From contig JAUQYA010000140.1 of NCBI GenBank assembly GCA_030837785.1, positions 1-51,489 on the forward strand: DNA of 51,489 nt, in the 5' to 3' direction. The DNA is from Albidovulum sp. Its GTDB lineage: Bacteria > Pseudomonadota > Alphaproteobacteria > Rhodobacterales > Rhodobacteraceae. The translations under genes were made by a program, and so were the position numbers. How positions within the stretch are numbered: the first letter of the stretch is position 1; each line of letters opens with the position of its first letter. The notes under the pieces are model-generated. The model did no database searches and was not told the origin of the DNA. It saw nothing but the letters and a program-made list of their open reading frames with translations. Positions 33,094 through 40,571 of this stretch are shown here, one piece after another.

Positions 33094-33486
33094 CTAATGC
33101 CCGCCCCTGATCTCGTTCAGCGCCGCCATCGCGAGAAAGCCCGAGCGGGTCAGGCCCAGCCCGTCCGCAGCAGCGTCAATCGCCTCCAGCGTGCCGGCAT
33201 CCAGGCTGATGTTCACCCGCTTCTGCCGGCTCGACGGCCGCACCAGCGGCACCGCGATCAGGAACGCCCCAGCGGCAAGATCGTCGGCGACCTCGGCAGT
33301 GATCGCAGCCAGTCCGCGCGGGGCAACGGCGGCTTCATCCTCGAACCACAGTTCCAGCGCCTCGACGGCATTGCGCAGGATGGCATCCTCGCTGTCTGCG
33401 GCAGCAAAGCAGCCGGGCAGATCGGGAAAAGTAAGCCCGTAGGCCGAGCCTTCGTCCTTGTGGACCAGCGCCAGATAGGTTTTCAT
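33094..33486 (-). CDS. hicB: HicB family antitoxin
   Basis: 130-residue antitoxin. The N-terminal HicB fold (KTYLALVHKDEGSAYGLTFPDLPGCFAAADSEDAILRNA) would mask the toxin. A C-terminal ribbon-helix-helix (KRVNISLDAGTLEAIDAAADGLGLTRSGFLAMAA) would bind the operator. GGAGAG lies just before two ATGs (33489 and 33486); the second is better spaced. The gene follows hicA with an overlap. It runs opposite to cobS and cobT, between them. Confidence 0.93.
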   Translation of the reverse strand: MKTYLALVHKDEGSAYGLTFPDLPGCFAAADSEDAILRNAVEALELWFEDEAAVAPRGLAAITAEVADDLAAGAFLIAVPLVRPSSRQKRVNISLDAGTLEAIDAAADGLGLTRSGFLAMAALNEIRGGH

Positions 33487-33683
33487 CATCTCTCCTTCAG
33501 CCAGCCGGCAGTGCGGGCGACGCTGCGCGCGGTGCCGACCGGCAGGTCTTTCTTCGGATGCGGGACGACGAGTGTCTGCCCGCCCTTGCGGAACTTGTGA
33601 TGCGAGCCTTTGGACGAAACCAGCACCCAGCCTTCAGCCTGAAGCCGGCGGATGATGTCCTTGCTGTTTGTCGGGATCGTCAC
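33486..33683 (-). CDS. hicA: HicA family toxin (mRNA interferase)
   Basis: 65-residue toxin with a double-stranded RNA-binding-like fold that cuts mRNA. KDIIRRLQAEGWVLVSSKGSHHKFRKGG holds the catalytic His28 in GSHHKF, and VVPHPKKDLPVGTARSV is the second family motif. No key residue is missing, so it should be active. It starts with GTG at 33683. It is first in the hicA-hicB operon, the usual order for this pair, transcribed from a strong promoter next to cobT. Confidence 0.92.
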   Translation of the reverse strand: MTIPTNSKDIIRRLQAEGWVLVSSKGSHHKFRKGGQTLVVPHPKKDLPVGTARSVARTAGWLKER

Positions 33684-33703
33684 TGGCGCCGCAATTTTGT
33701 GTA

Positions 33704-33733
33704 TATAAATAGCGAAAACTGTCAGACTGTCAA
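33704..33733 (-). promoter_or_regulatory. Promoter of hicAB with overlapping ACTGTCA direct repeats
   Basis: Read leftward, TTGACA (33733-33728) is a perfect -35 box, with TATTTA or TTTATA 16-18 bases on as -10. ACTGTCA occurs twice (33718-33724 and 33726-33732), overlapping the -35 region, a likely place for HicB to bind. The -35 box is only 19 bases from the cobT start on the other strand. Confidence 0.65.
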
Positions 33734-33751
33734 GTTCCAGCGGGTAGCCAG

Positions 33752-35620
33752 ATGACCCAACGCTCCGACAACCCCGCCGATCCGTTCAAGAAGGCGCTCG
33801 CCGAGGCCACCAAGACGATGGCCGACGATCCCGAACTGAACGTCACCTACTCGGTCGACCCGCCGGGCATGGCGGGCGATACGATGCGGCTGCCGCAGGT
33901 CTCGCGCCGGATGACCCGGGACGAGGTGCTGATCGCGCGCGGCACGGCGGATGCCTTCGCCCTCCGCCACCGCCACCACGACGCGAAGGTCGCGGCGAAA
34001 TACATGCCGCAGGGCCAGATGGCGCGCGACCTTTACGAGGCGATGGAGACGGCGCGCTGCGAGGCGGTGGGGGCGCGCGACATGCCCGGCACGCTCGGCA
34101 ACATCGACGCCAGGATCGGGGCCGAGGCCGACCGGCGCGGCTACGGCTCGATCCGCCAGGCGCAGGATGCGCCGCTCGCCCAGGCCGCGGGTTATCTCGT
34201 CCGCCACCTCGCGACAGGGCGCAGGATGCCCGGCGGCGCCCAGAACGTCATGGACCTCTGGCGGCCCTTCCTCGAGGAACAGGCCGGCGGCACGCTCGAC
34301 CATGTGACCGAGGTGCTGGCCGACCAGGCCGCCTTCGCCCGCCTCGCCCGGCAGGTGATCCGCGACCTCGGCTACGGCGACCAATTGGGCGACGACCCCG
34401 ACCTCGAGGAGGAGTCCGACAGCGACGAGTCCGCCGAGGAGCAGGAGGAAAGCCCCGACAGCGAGGCCGGCGACGACCAGTCCGACGATGCCGAGGGCAC
34501 ACCCGAACGCTCTCAGGAGGATCAGGACGACACCACCCAGGCCGAAGTCTCGATGGACGAGCTGGCGGACATGGAGGAGGGCGAGGAATCCGAGATGCCC
34601 GACGGCGAGGCGCCGCTTGAGCCGCCCCCGCCCGCGCCGCATTCCGACGCCGACCCGAACTATGCGGTCTACGCCACCGACTACGACGAGGAGATCAAGG
34701 CCGAGGAGCTTGCCGAACCGGCTGAGCTGGAACGGCTGCGCGCCTATCTCGACCAGCAGCTCGATCCCCTGAAGGGGGCGGTCAGCCGGCTTGCCAACAA
34801 GTTGCAGCGGCGCTTGCAGGCGCAGCAGAACCGCAGCTGGGAGTTCGACCGCGAGGAAGGCATCCTCGACGCCGGAAGGCTTGCCCGCGTGGTGGCCAAC
34901 CCGACGACGCCGCTTTCCTTCAAGGTCGAGAAGGACATGGAGTTCCGCGACACCGTCGTCACGCTCCTGCTCGACAACTCCGGCTCGATGCGCGGCCGGC
35001 CGATCTCGATCGCCGCGATCTGCGCCGACGTGCTCGCCCGCACGCTCGAACGCTGTCAGGTCAAGGTCGAGATCCTCGGCTTCACCACCCGCGCCTGGAA
35101 GGGTGGCCAGAGCCGCGAGAAATGGCTGGCCGCCGGCCGGCCGCAGCAGCCCGGCCGGCTCAACGACCTGCGCCACATCGTCTACAAGTCCGGCGACGCG
35201 CCCTGGCGGCGGACCCGGCCCAACCTCGGGCTGATGATGAAGGAGGGGCTCCTGAAGGAGAACATCGACGGCGAGGCGCTGGAATGGGCGCACCGGCGGA
35301 TGCTCGCGCGGCCCGAGCAGCGCAAGATCCTGATGGTGATCTCCGATGGCGCGCCGGTCGATGACTCGACCCTTTCGGTCAACCCGGCCAACTACCTGGA
35401 GAAGCACCTGCGCGACGTGATCGCGATGGTGGAACGGCGCAAGCTCGTCGAGTTGATCGCCATCGGCATCGGCCACGATGTCACGCGCTACTACCAGCGC
35501 GCGGTGACGATCACCGATGTCGAACAGTTGGCCGGCGCGATGACCGAACAGCTCGCGAGCCTTTTCGACAGCGACCCGCGGGCACGGGCCCGGATGATCG
35601 GGATCCGCAAGGCAAGCTGA
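33752..35620 (+). CDS. cobT: Cobaltochelatase subunit CobT
   Basis: 622-residue partner of CobS in the ATP-driven CobNST chelatase. The N-terminal half is helical. A long acidic Glu/Asp/Ser/Gln stretch follows (about 213-330). The C-terminal third is a von Willebrand A domain with MIDAS motif DNSGS at 408-412, used in magnesium-dependent contact with other subunits. Length and layout match other CobT. ATG 33752 sits 68 bases past the divergent hicA start, so it can no longer simply share the cobS transcript without reading antisense through hicBA. Confidence 0.95.
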   Translation: MTQRSDNPADPFKKALAEATKTMADDPELNVTYSVDPPGMAGDTMRLPQVSRRMTRDEVLIARGTADAFALRHRHHDAKVAAKYMPQGQMARDLYEAMETARCEAVGARDMPGTLGNIDARIGAEADRRGYGSIRQAQDAPLAQAAGYLVRHLATGRRMPGGAQNVMDLWRPFLEEQAGGTLDHVTEVLADQAAFARLARQVIRDLGYGDQLGDDPDLEEESDSDESAEEQEESPDSEAGDDQSDDAEGTPERSQEDQDDTTQAEVSMDELADMEEGEESEMPDGEAPLEPPPPAPHSDADPNYAVYATDYDEEIKAEELAEPAELERLRAYLDQQLDPLKGAVSRLANKLQRRLQAQQNRSWEFDREEGILDAGRLARVVANPTTPLSFKVEKDMEFRDTVVTLLLDNSGSMRGRPISIAAICADVLARTLERCQVKVEILGFTTRAWKGGQSREKWLAAGRPQQPGRLNDLRHIVYKSGDAPWRRTRPNLGLMMKEGLLKENIDGEALEWAHRRMLARPEQRKILMVISDGAPVDDSTLSVNPANYLEKHLRDVIAMVERRKLVELIAIGIGHDVTRYYQRAVTITDVEQLAGAMTEQLASLFDSDPRARARMIGIRKAS

Positions 35621-35694
35621 GCGCCGCCCCACCCCCGGCCGTCTCGCCCCGCCACCCGGAGCCCTGGCGACGCCCGGCCCGGTAACGGGCGCTT

Positions 35695-35748
35695 GCCCGC
35701 CCGCAGCGGGCGCGGCAGAGTGGCGCCGGGCGCCCCGGGGCGTCCTTT
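35695..35748 (+). terminator. Stem-loops after cobT
   Basis: A six-base stem GCCCGC/GCGGGC with loop CCGCA (35695-35711) is followed by a perfect CGCCCCGGGGCG palindrome (35731-35742) and TCCTTTTC. The second with its T-run resembles a factor-independent terminator, though it lies only ~20 bases before the next gene. Confidence 0.5.
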
Positions 35749-35765
35749 TCGGGGAAGGACCGGCC

Positions 35766-37577
35766 ATGTTCCAGAGTTTCGACACGACCTCCCGTCCCGA
35801 ACATGGCCCGCCGCGGCTGGCGGCGCTGCGCGCCGAACTGGTGGGCGCGGGGTTCGACGGCTTCATCGTGCCCAGGGCCGATGCCCACCAGGGCGAATAC
35901 GTCGCACCCGCCGACCAGCGGCTCGCCTGGCTCACCGGCTTCACCGGCTCGGCCGGGTTCTGCATCGCCCTCGCCTCTGTCGCGGGCGTCTTCGTCGACG
36001 GGCGCTACCGGACGCAGGTGAAGGCGCAGGTGGACCTCGCCGCCTTCACCCCGGTGAACTGGCCCGAGACCAAGCCCGCCGACTGGCTGCGCGAGGCGCT
36101 GCCCGCCGGGGGCAGGATCGCCTTCGACCCCTGGCTTCACACCGCGCGCGACATCGCCGATCTTCAGACCGCACTGGAAGGCAGCGGCATAGTGCTTTGC
36201 CCGACCGAAAATTTCATTGATCGCATCTGGCAGGATCGCCCCGCCCCGCCCTGCGGAGAGGTCCGCATCCAGCCGCTCGAATTCGCGGGCGAATCCTCGG
36301 CGGACAAGCGGGCCCGCCTTGGCGCGGACCTGGCGAGGGCCGGGCAGACCGCCGCCATCCTGACGCTGCCCGACTCGATCTCGTGGCTTCTCAACATCCG
36401 CGGCGCCGACATCGAACGGAACCCCGTCGTCCAGGCCTTCGCGATCCTGCATCACAACGGCCACCTCACGCTGTTCATCGCGCCCGAAAAGCTTTCCGAC
36501 CCGGTGCGCGACCATCTCGGCCCGGAAGTCACGATCCGCCCCGCCTGCGCCTTCGCGCCCGCGCTGAGAACGCTCGCCGGCCCGGTCCGCGTCGACGACC
36601 GCACCGCCCCCCTGCAGGTGGCGCGCGATCTGGAGGAAGCGGGCATCGTCGTCCAGGCAGCCGCCGATCCCTGCCTCCTGCCCAAGGCGCGCAAGAACCC
36701 GGCCGAGATCGCCGGGATGGAGGCGGCGCATCTCAGGGACGGCGCGGCGATGGTCGAATTCCTCGCCTGGCTCGATGTCGAGGCGCCGAGGGGCGGGCTC
36801 ACCGAAATCGACGTGGTGACGCGGCTCGAAGGCTTCCGCCGCGCCACCAACGCGCTCCGCGAGATCAGCTTCGAGACGATCTGCGGCACCGGCCCGAACG
36901 GCGCGGTGATCCACTACCGCGTCACGCACGAGACCAACCGCCCGCTCCTCCCTGGCGAGATCGTCGTGATCGATTCGGGCGGCCAGTATCTCGACGGCAC
37001 CCCCGACATCACCCGCACCATCGCCGTGACGGGCGATGCCGACCCCGAGGCGAAGGCCGCCTTCACGCGCGTCCTTCAGGGCATGGTCGCGGTGTCGCGC
37101 CTGCGCTGGCCGCGGAACGTGGCCGGGGCGCATCTCGACTCGGTCGCGCGCTACGCCCTCTGGCTCGCGGGCCAGGACTACGACCACGGCACCGGTCACG
37201 GCGTCGGCTGCTACCTGTCGGTGCACGAAGGCCCGCAGCGCCTTGCCCGCACCGGCGACGTGCCCTTCGAGCCGGGCATGATCCTGTCGAACGAGCCGGG
37301 CTATTACCGCGAGGGGGCCTTCGGGATCAGGATCGAGAACCTCGTCCTGGTCGAGGACGCACCCGCCCTGCCAGGCGGCGACGCGGGCCGCGCCATGCTG
37401 TCGTTCCGCACCCTCACCTGGGTGCCGATCGACCGCCGCCTGATCGTGCGGGACATGCTGACGGGGCCCGAACGCGCCTGGCTCGACGCCTATCATGCCG
37501 AGGTCGCCCGCCGCATCGGCCCGCGCGTCTCCGACGGCGCCCGGGTCTGGCTTGCCGCCGCGACCGCGCCGCTCTGA
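35766..37577 (+). CDS. Xaa-Pro aminopeptidase (aminopeptidase P, M24B)
   Basis: 603-residue cytoplasmic peptidase that removes the first residue when proline is second. It is the long three-domain form: two creatinase-like N-terminal domains, then the pita-bread M24 domain. Metal ligands are visible in VIDSGGQYLDGTPDITRT (two Asp), GTGHGVGCYLSVHE (His) and SNEPGYYREGAFGIRIEN (two Glu). ATG 35766 follows GGGGAAGGA. The active site is complete. Confidence 0.93.
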   Translation: MFQSFDTTSRPEHGPPRLAALRAELVGAGFDGFIVPRADAHQGEYVAPADQRLAWLTGFTGSAGFCIALASVAGVFVDGRYRTQVKAQVDLAAFTPVNWPETKPADWLREALPAGGRIAFDPWLHTARDIADLQTALEGSGIVLCPTENFIDRIWQDRPAPPCGEVRIQPLEFAGESSADKRARLGADLARAGQTAAILTLPDSISWLLNIRGADIERNPVVQAFAILHHNGHLTLFIAPEKLSDPVRDHLGPEVTIRPACAFAPALRTLAGPVRVDDRTAPLQVARDLEEAGIVVQAAADPCLLPKARKNPAEIAGMEAAHLRDGAAMVEFLAWLDVEAPRGGLTEIDVVTRLEGFRRATNALREISFETICGTGPNGAVIHYRVTHETNRPLLPGEIVVIDSGGQYLDGTPDITRTIAVTGDADPEAKAAFTRVLQGMVAVSRLRWPRNVAGAHLDSVARYALWLAGQDYDHGTGHGVGCYLSVHEGPQRLARTGDVPFEPGMILSNEPGYYREGAFGIRIENLVLVEDAPALPGGDAGRAMLSFRTLTWVPIDRRLIVRDMLTGPERAWLDAYHAEVARRIGPRVSDGARVWLAAATAPL

Positions 37578-37675
37578 CCGCTTCGGCGAAGTTCCGATCA
37601 TCGCCCCGCACGGCGGTTGTGGCGGGCGGACGCGGCCGCTAAGACTGCGCCGGACCGAACGCCGGAAGCGCCGCC

Positions 37676-39052
37676 ATGCCGCATGAGCAGACCCTGTCCG
37701 ACCTCGCCGGGCTTCTCGGCCCCCGGCTCAGCCGGGCCGCCGCCGATCTCGCCCAGCACGGCACCAGCGAGACCTGGTTTCCCCAGACCCCGCCCGATGC
37801 CGTCGCCTGGCCCGAGACCGCCGAGGAGGTCGCACGGGTCGTCGCCATCTGCGCCGCGCATCGCTGTCCGGTGACGGCCTGGGGCACGGGGACGGCGCTC
37901 GAAGGCCATGCGCTGGCGGTGAAGGGCGGGGTCTCGCTCGATCTGTCGCGGATGAACCGCGTGCTCGAGATCCGCACCGGCGACCTGCAGGCGGTGGTGC
38001 AGCCGGGGCTCACGCGCGAGGCGCTCAACACCGAGCTGCGCGCGACCGGGCTGATGTTCCCCGTCGACCCCGGCGCCAATGCCTCGCTCGGCGGCATGGC
38101 CGCCACCCGCGCCTCGGGCACGACGACGGTCAGATACGGCACGATGCGCGACAACGTCATGGCGCTTCAGGTCGTGCTGGCTGACGGAAGGGTGATCCGC
38201 ACCGGGTCGGGCGCGCGCAAATCCTCCTCGGGCTACGACCTCACCGGGCTTTTCGTCGGCTCCGAAGGCACGCTCGGCATCATCACCGAGATGACGCTGC
38301 GGCTGCACGGCCAGCCCGAGGCGATCTCGGCCGCGGTCTGCGCCTTCGACGATTTCGAGGCCGCCGTGCAGACGGTGATCGCCACGATCCAGATCGGCAT
38401 TCCGATGGCCCGGATCGAATTCGTCGACGAGACCACGGCGGCGATCTTCAACCGGGCCAACGGCACCGCGCTGCCGGAAAAGCCGCAACTCATGGTCGAG
38501 TTCCACGGCTCGGAAAGCGCGGTGGCCGAAGACGCGCGCCGCTTCGGCGAAATCGTCGCCGAGATGGGGGGCGCGCATTTCGACTGGGCGACCACGACCG
38601 AAGACCGCGCCCGCCTGTGGAAGATGCGCCACGGCGCCTATCGCGCCGCGATCGCCTTCCGCCCAGGCTCGATGGGGCTGGTGACCGACATCTGCGTACC
38701 GATCTCCCGCCTCGCCGAGGTGGTGCGCGAAACCCGTGCCGACATCGCCGCCGCCGGCCTCTCCGGCCCGATCGTCGGCCATGTCGGCGACGGCAACTTC
38801 CACGCCGTCCTCCTGATCGAGCGGGGCAATGCGGCGGAGCTTGCAACCGCCAAGGCGCTCGCCCGGCGGATGGCCGAACGCGCGCTCAGGCTCGGCGGCA
38901 CGATCACCGGCGAACACGGCGTCGGCATGGGCAAGACCGGGCTGATGGCGCTGGAACATGGTGACGCCTGGGAGGTGATGGCGCGGATCAAGCGCGCGCT
39001 CGATCCCGACGGCATCCTCAACCCCGGAAAGGTCGTCGAGGTGAACCGATGA
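37676..39052 (+). CDS. FAD-linked D-lactate dehydrogenase-type oxidase (GlcD/Dld family)
   Basis: 458-residue flavoprotein that would oxidise D-lactate or a related 2-hydroxyacid and pass electrons to cytochrome c or quinone. The FAD PCMH domain has WGTGTALEGHALAVKGGVSLDLSRMNRVLEI and PGANASLGGMAATRASGTTTVRYG. The C-terminal domain has GHVGDGNFHAVLLI and TGEHGVGMGK. There is no signal peptide. ATG 37676 follows GGAAG. The stop overlaps the next ATG (ATGA), coupling it to the NTF2-like gene. Glycolate oxidase subunit GlcD is the nearest alternative, but glcE/glcF are absent. Confidence 0.9.
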   Translation: MPHEQTLSDLAGLLGPRLSRAAADLAQHGTSETWFPQTPPDAVAWPETAEEVARVVAICAAHRCPVTAWGTGTALEGHALAVKGGVSLDLSRMNRVLEIRTGDLQAVVQPGLTREALNTELRATGLMFPVDPGANASLGGMAATRASGTTTVRYGTMRDNVMALQVVLADGRVIRTGSGARKSSSGYDLTGLFVGSEGTLGIITEMTLRLHGQPEAISAAVCAFDDFEAAVQTVIATIQIGIPMARIEFVDETTAAIFNRANGTALPEKPQLMVEFHGSESAVAEDARRFGEIVAEMGGAHFDWATTTEDRARLWKMRHGAYRAAIAFRPGSMGLVTDICVPISRLAEVVRETRADIAAAGLSGPIVGHVGDGNFHAVLLIERGNAAELATAKALARRMAERALRLGGTITGEHGVGMGKTGLMALEHGDAWEVMARIKRALDPDGILNPGKVVEVNR

Positions 39053-39438
39053 GCCTTCCCGATCCCGCCTCCTTCCCGCGCGCCTTCGCCGACGCCTGGG
39101 CCGCCCGCGACGCCCGCGCGATGGCCGCGCTCTTCGCCCCGGACGCCGATTTCCTGACCCTGACCGGCCACTGGGCCGAGGGGCGCAAGGCCATCGCCGG
39201 GACGGTGGCGGGCGAGATGGCGGGTGCCTTTGCACGCGCCAAGCTCGTCACCGGCCGGGCAAAGGCCCGCGCGCTGGCCCCCGGCGTCGCCCATGTGATG
39301 CAGCGCTACGTGCTCTCGGGCATCCTCAACGCCGACGGAACCGATGCGGGCCGCCTCGGCGCGATCCTCTCGGCGGTGCTGGTCGAGGGGCCGGAGGGCT
39401 GGCAGGTGGCCGCGGCGCAGTTCACGGCCGAGGCCTGA
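39049..39438 (+). CDS. NTF2-like/SnoaL-type protein (SgcJ/EcaC-like)
   Basis: 129-residue cone-shaped alpha+beta fold protein. FPRAFADAWAARDARAMAALFAPDADFLTLTGHWAEGRKAI is the usual start of the DUF4440/SgcJ group, followed by HVMQRYVLSG and AILSAVLVEGPEGWQVAAAQFT. Its role is unknown. The ATG overlaps the stop of the D-lactate dehydrogenase-type gene, which suggests the two act together. Confidence 0.8.
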   Translation: MSLPDPASFPRAFADAWAARDARAMAALFAPDADFLTLTGHWAEGRKAIAGTVAGEMAGAFARAKLVTGRAKARALAPGVAHVMQRYVLSGILNADGTDAGRLGAILSAVLVEGPEGWQVAAAQFTAEA

Positions 39439-39508
39439 ACCCCGCCATTGACCGACTCGGGGCCCGGCGCGCAGCCTGCGGCATCGACCCTTGCGGAGCG
39501 TGCTGCCC

Positions 39509-40483
39509 ATGTCGGTCAAGGTGATGGCGCTCGGCTTCGGCCTTGTCGTGATCGGCCTTCTCGCGCCTGCCACCGGCGTGAAGTGGTGGGAGGTGCGCCG
39601 CGCCGCGTCGTGGCGCACCGCCCCCGGCCGGATCACCCGGTCGCGCGCCGTGACCCGCAAGCTGCGCGGGCTCGACAGCCACGACCGCGCCCGCGCGGAC
39701 CAGGACCTCGAGACGCGCAATTTCGCCGACATCGGCTACGAGTATCGCGTCGGCGGCCGCCGCCTGACTGGCAAGCGCGTCTCGATCGGCGAGGATCTGG
39801 GCGACTGGCAGGTGGCCGAGACCCTTGCGCGCTATCCCGAGGGCGCGCCGGTTCTCGTCCACTACGACCCGGCCCGGCCGTCCGAAGCCGTGCTGGAGCG
39901 CGACGCCCCCGAGGGCGTGTTCCGCACCCTCGGGACGCTGATCACGGTTCTGGCTGTCGGCCTGATTGCCGCCGCCATCGGCCTGCCGCGGCTCGAGACG
40001 GCGCTGGCGACGCATCTCGCCGACCCGGCGCGGGCGCTTCCGGTCCTCATCCTGGCCGGGATGGCGCTGGCCGCCGCACTTGCCACCTGGGCGATCGGCC
40101 GGCAGGCCGCTGTCGCGCGGGACTGGCCCTGGGTGGAGGGGGAGATTCTCGCCGCCGGGGTGGAAGAGGTCGCGATCTGGCGCGACCGCGAGGCGGGGGT
40201 CGGCTCCCGCATCCTGCACCGGGCGGCAATCCTCTACCGCTACCGGGTGGGCGGCGTCGATCTGGTCGGCACCCGCGCGCATTTCGGCCCGCGCATCCAT
40301 GCGAGCCTGCCCGCCCTCGCCCGCGCATTCGCCCCGGGCCACCGCAAGGGCGACCGCGTGGCGGTGCGCTACAACCCGAAGAACAGCGCCGAGTCGGTGC
40401 TGGACCCGCGCGCGCCGGGCCTCTGGCTGGGCTGGGTGGCGGCAGCGGGGCTCTGCGCGCTGGCGATGCTTGTCGTGCTCTGA
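39509..40483 (+). CDS. DUF3592 membrane protein with two copies of the domain
   Basis: 324 residues with an N-terminal membrane segment (VMALGFGLVVIGLLAP), two central ones (about 143-163 and 175-195) and one at the C-terminus (WLGWVAAAGLCALAMLVVL). Two DUF3592-type beta domains lie between them: the first around DIGYEYRVGGRRLTGKRVSIGE to VLVHYDPARPSEAVLE, the second around ILYRYRVGGVDLVGTRAHFG to VAVRYNPKNSAESVL. This is an internal duplication. GGAG precedes ATG 39509; a TTG at 39491 is less likely. Function unknown. Confidence 0.82.
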   Translation: MSVKVMALGFGLVVIGLLAPATGVKWWEVRRAASWRTAPGRITRSRAVTRKLRGLDSHDRARADQDLETRNFADIGYEYRVGGRRLTGKRVSIGEDLGDWQVAETLARYPEGAPVLVHYDPARPSEAVLERDAPEGVFRTLGTLITVLAVGLIAAAIGLPRLETALATHLADPARALPVLILAGMALAAALATWAIGRQAAVARDWPWVEGEILAAGVEEVAIWRDREAGVGSRILHRAAILYRYRVGGVDLVGTRAHFGPRIHASLPALARAFAPGHRKGDRVAVRYNPKNSAESVLDPRAPGLWLGWVAAAGLCALAMLVVL

Positions 40484-40535
40484 AGGGGCCTTCGAGGCAG
40501 GGGCGCGGCCCTCAAGTGCGCTCCGGCTGTCCGGG

Positions 40536-40566
40536 CCCGCAACCGCTCCACCGGAGCGACTGCGGG
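40536..40566. terminator. Bidirectional terminator between DUF3592 gene and glyS
   Basis: A two-part stem: CCCGCA...TGCGGG outside and CGCTCC...GGAGCG inside, around ACC, with a symmetric AC/AC internal bulge. It starts 53 bases after the rightward gene and ends five bases from the glyS stop, so it fits both. No T-run is present. Confidence 0.65.
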
Positions 40567-40571
40567 TGCGC

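Noticed and set aside
35511..37601. A ~700-codon minus-strand open frame opposite the Xaa-Pro aminopeptidase gene
   Set aside because: Antisense shadow of a clear M24 peptidase; no domain and no ribosome site.
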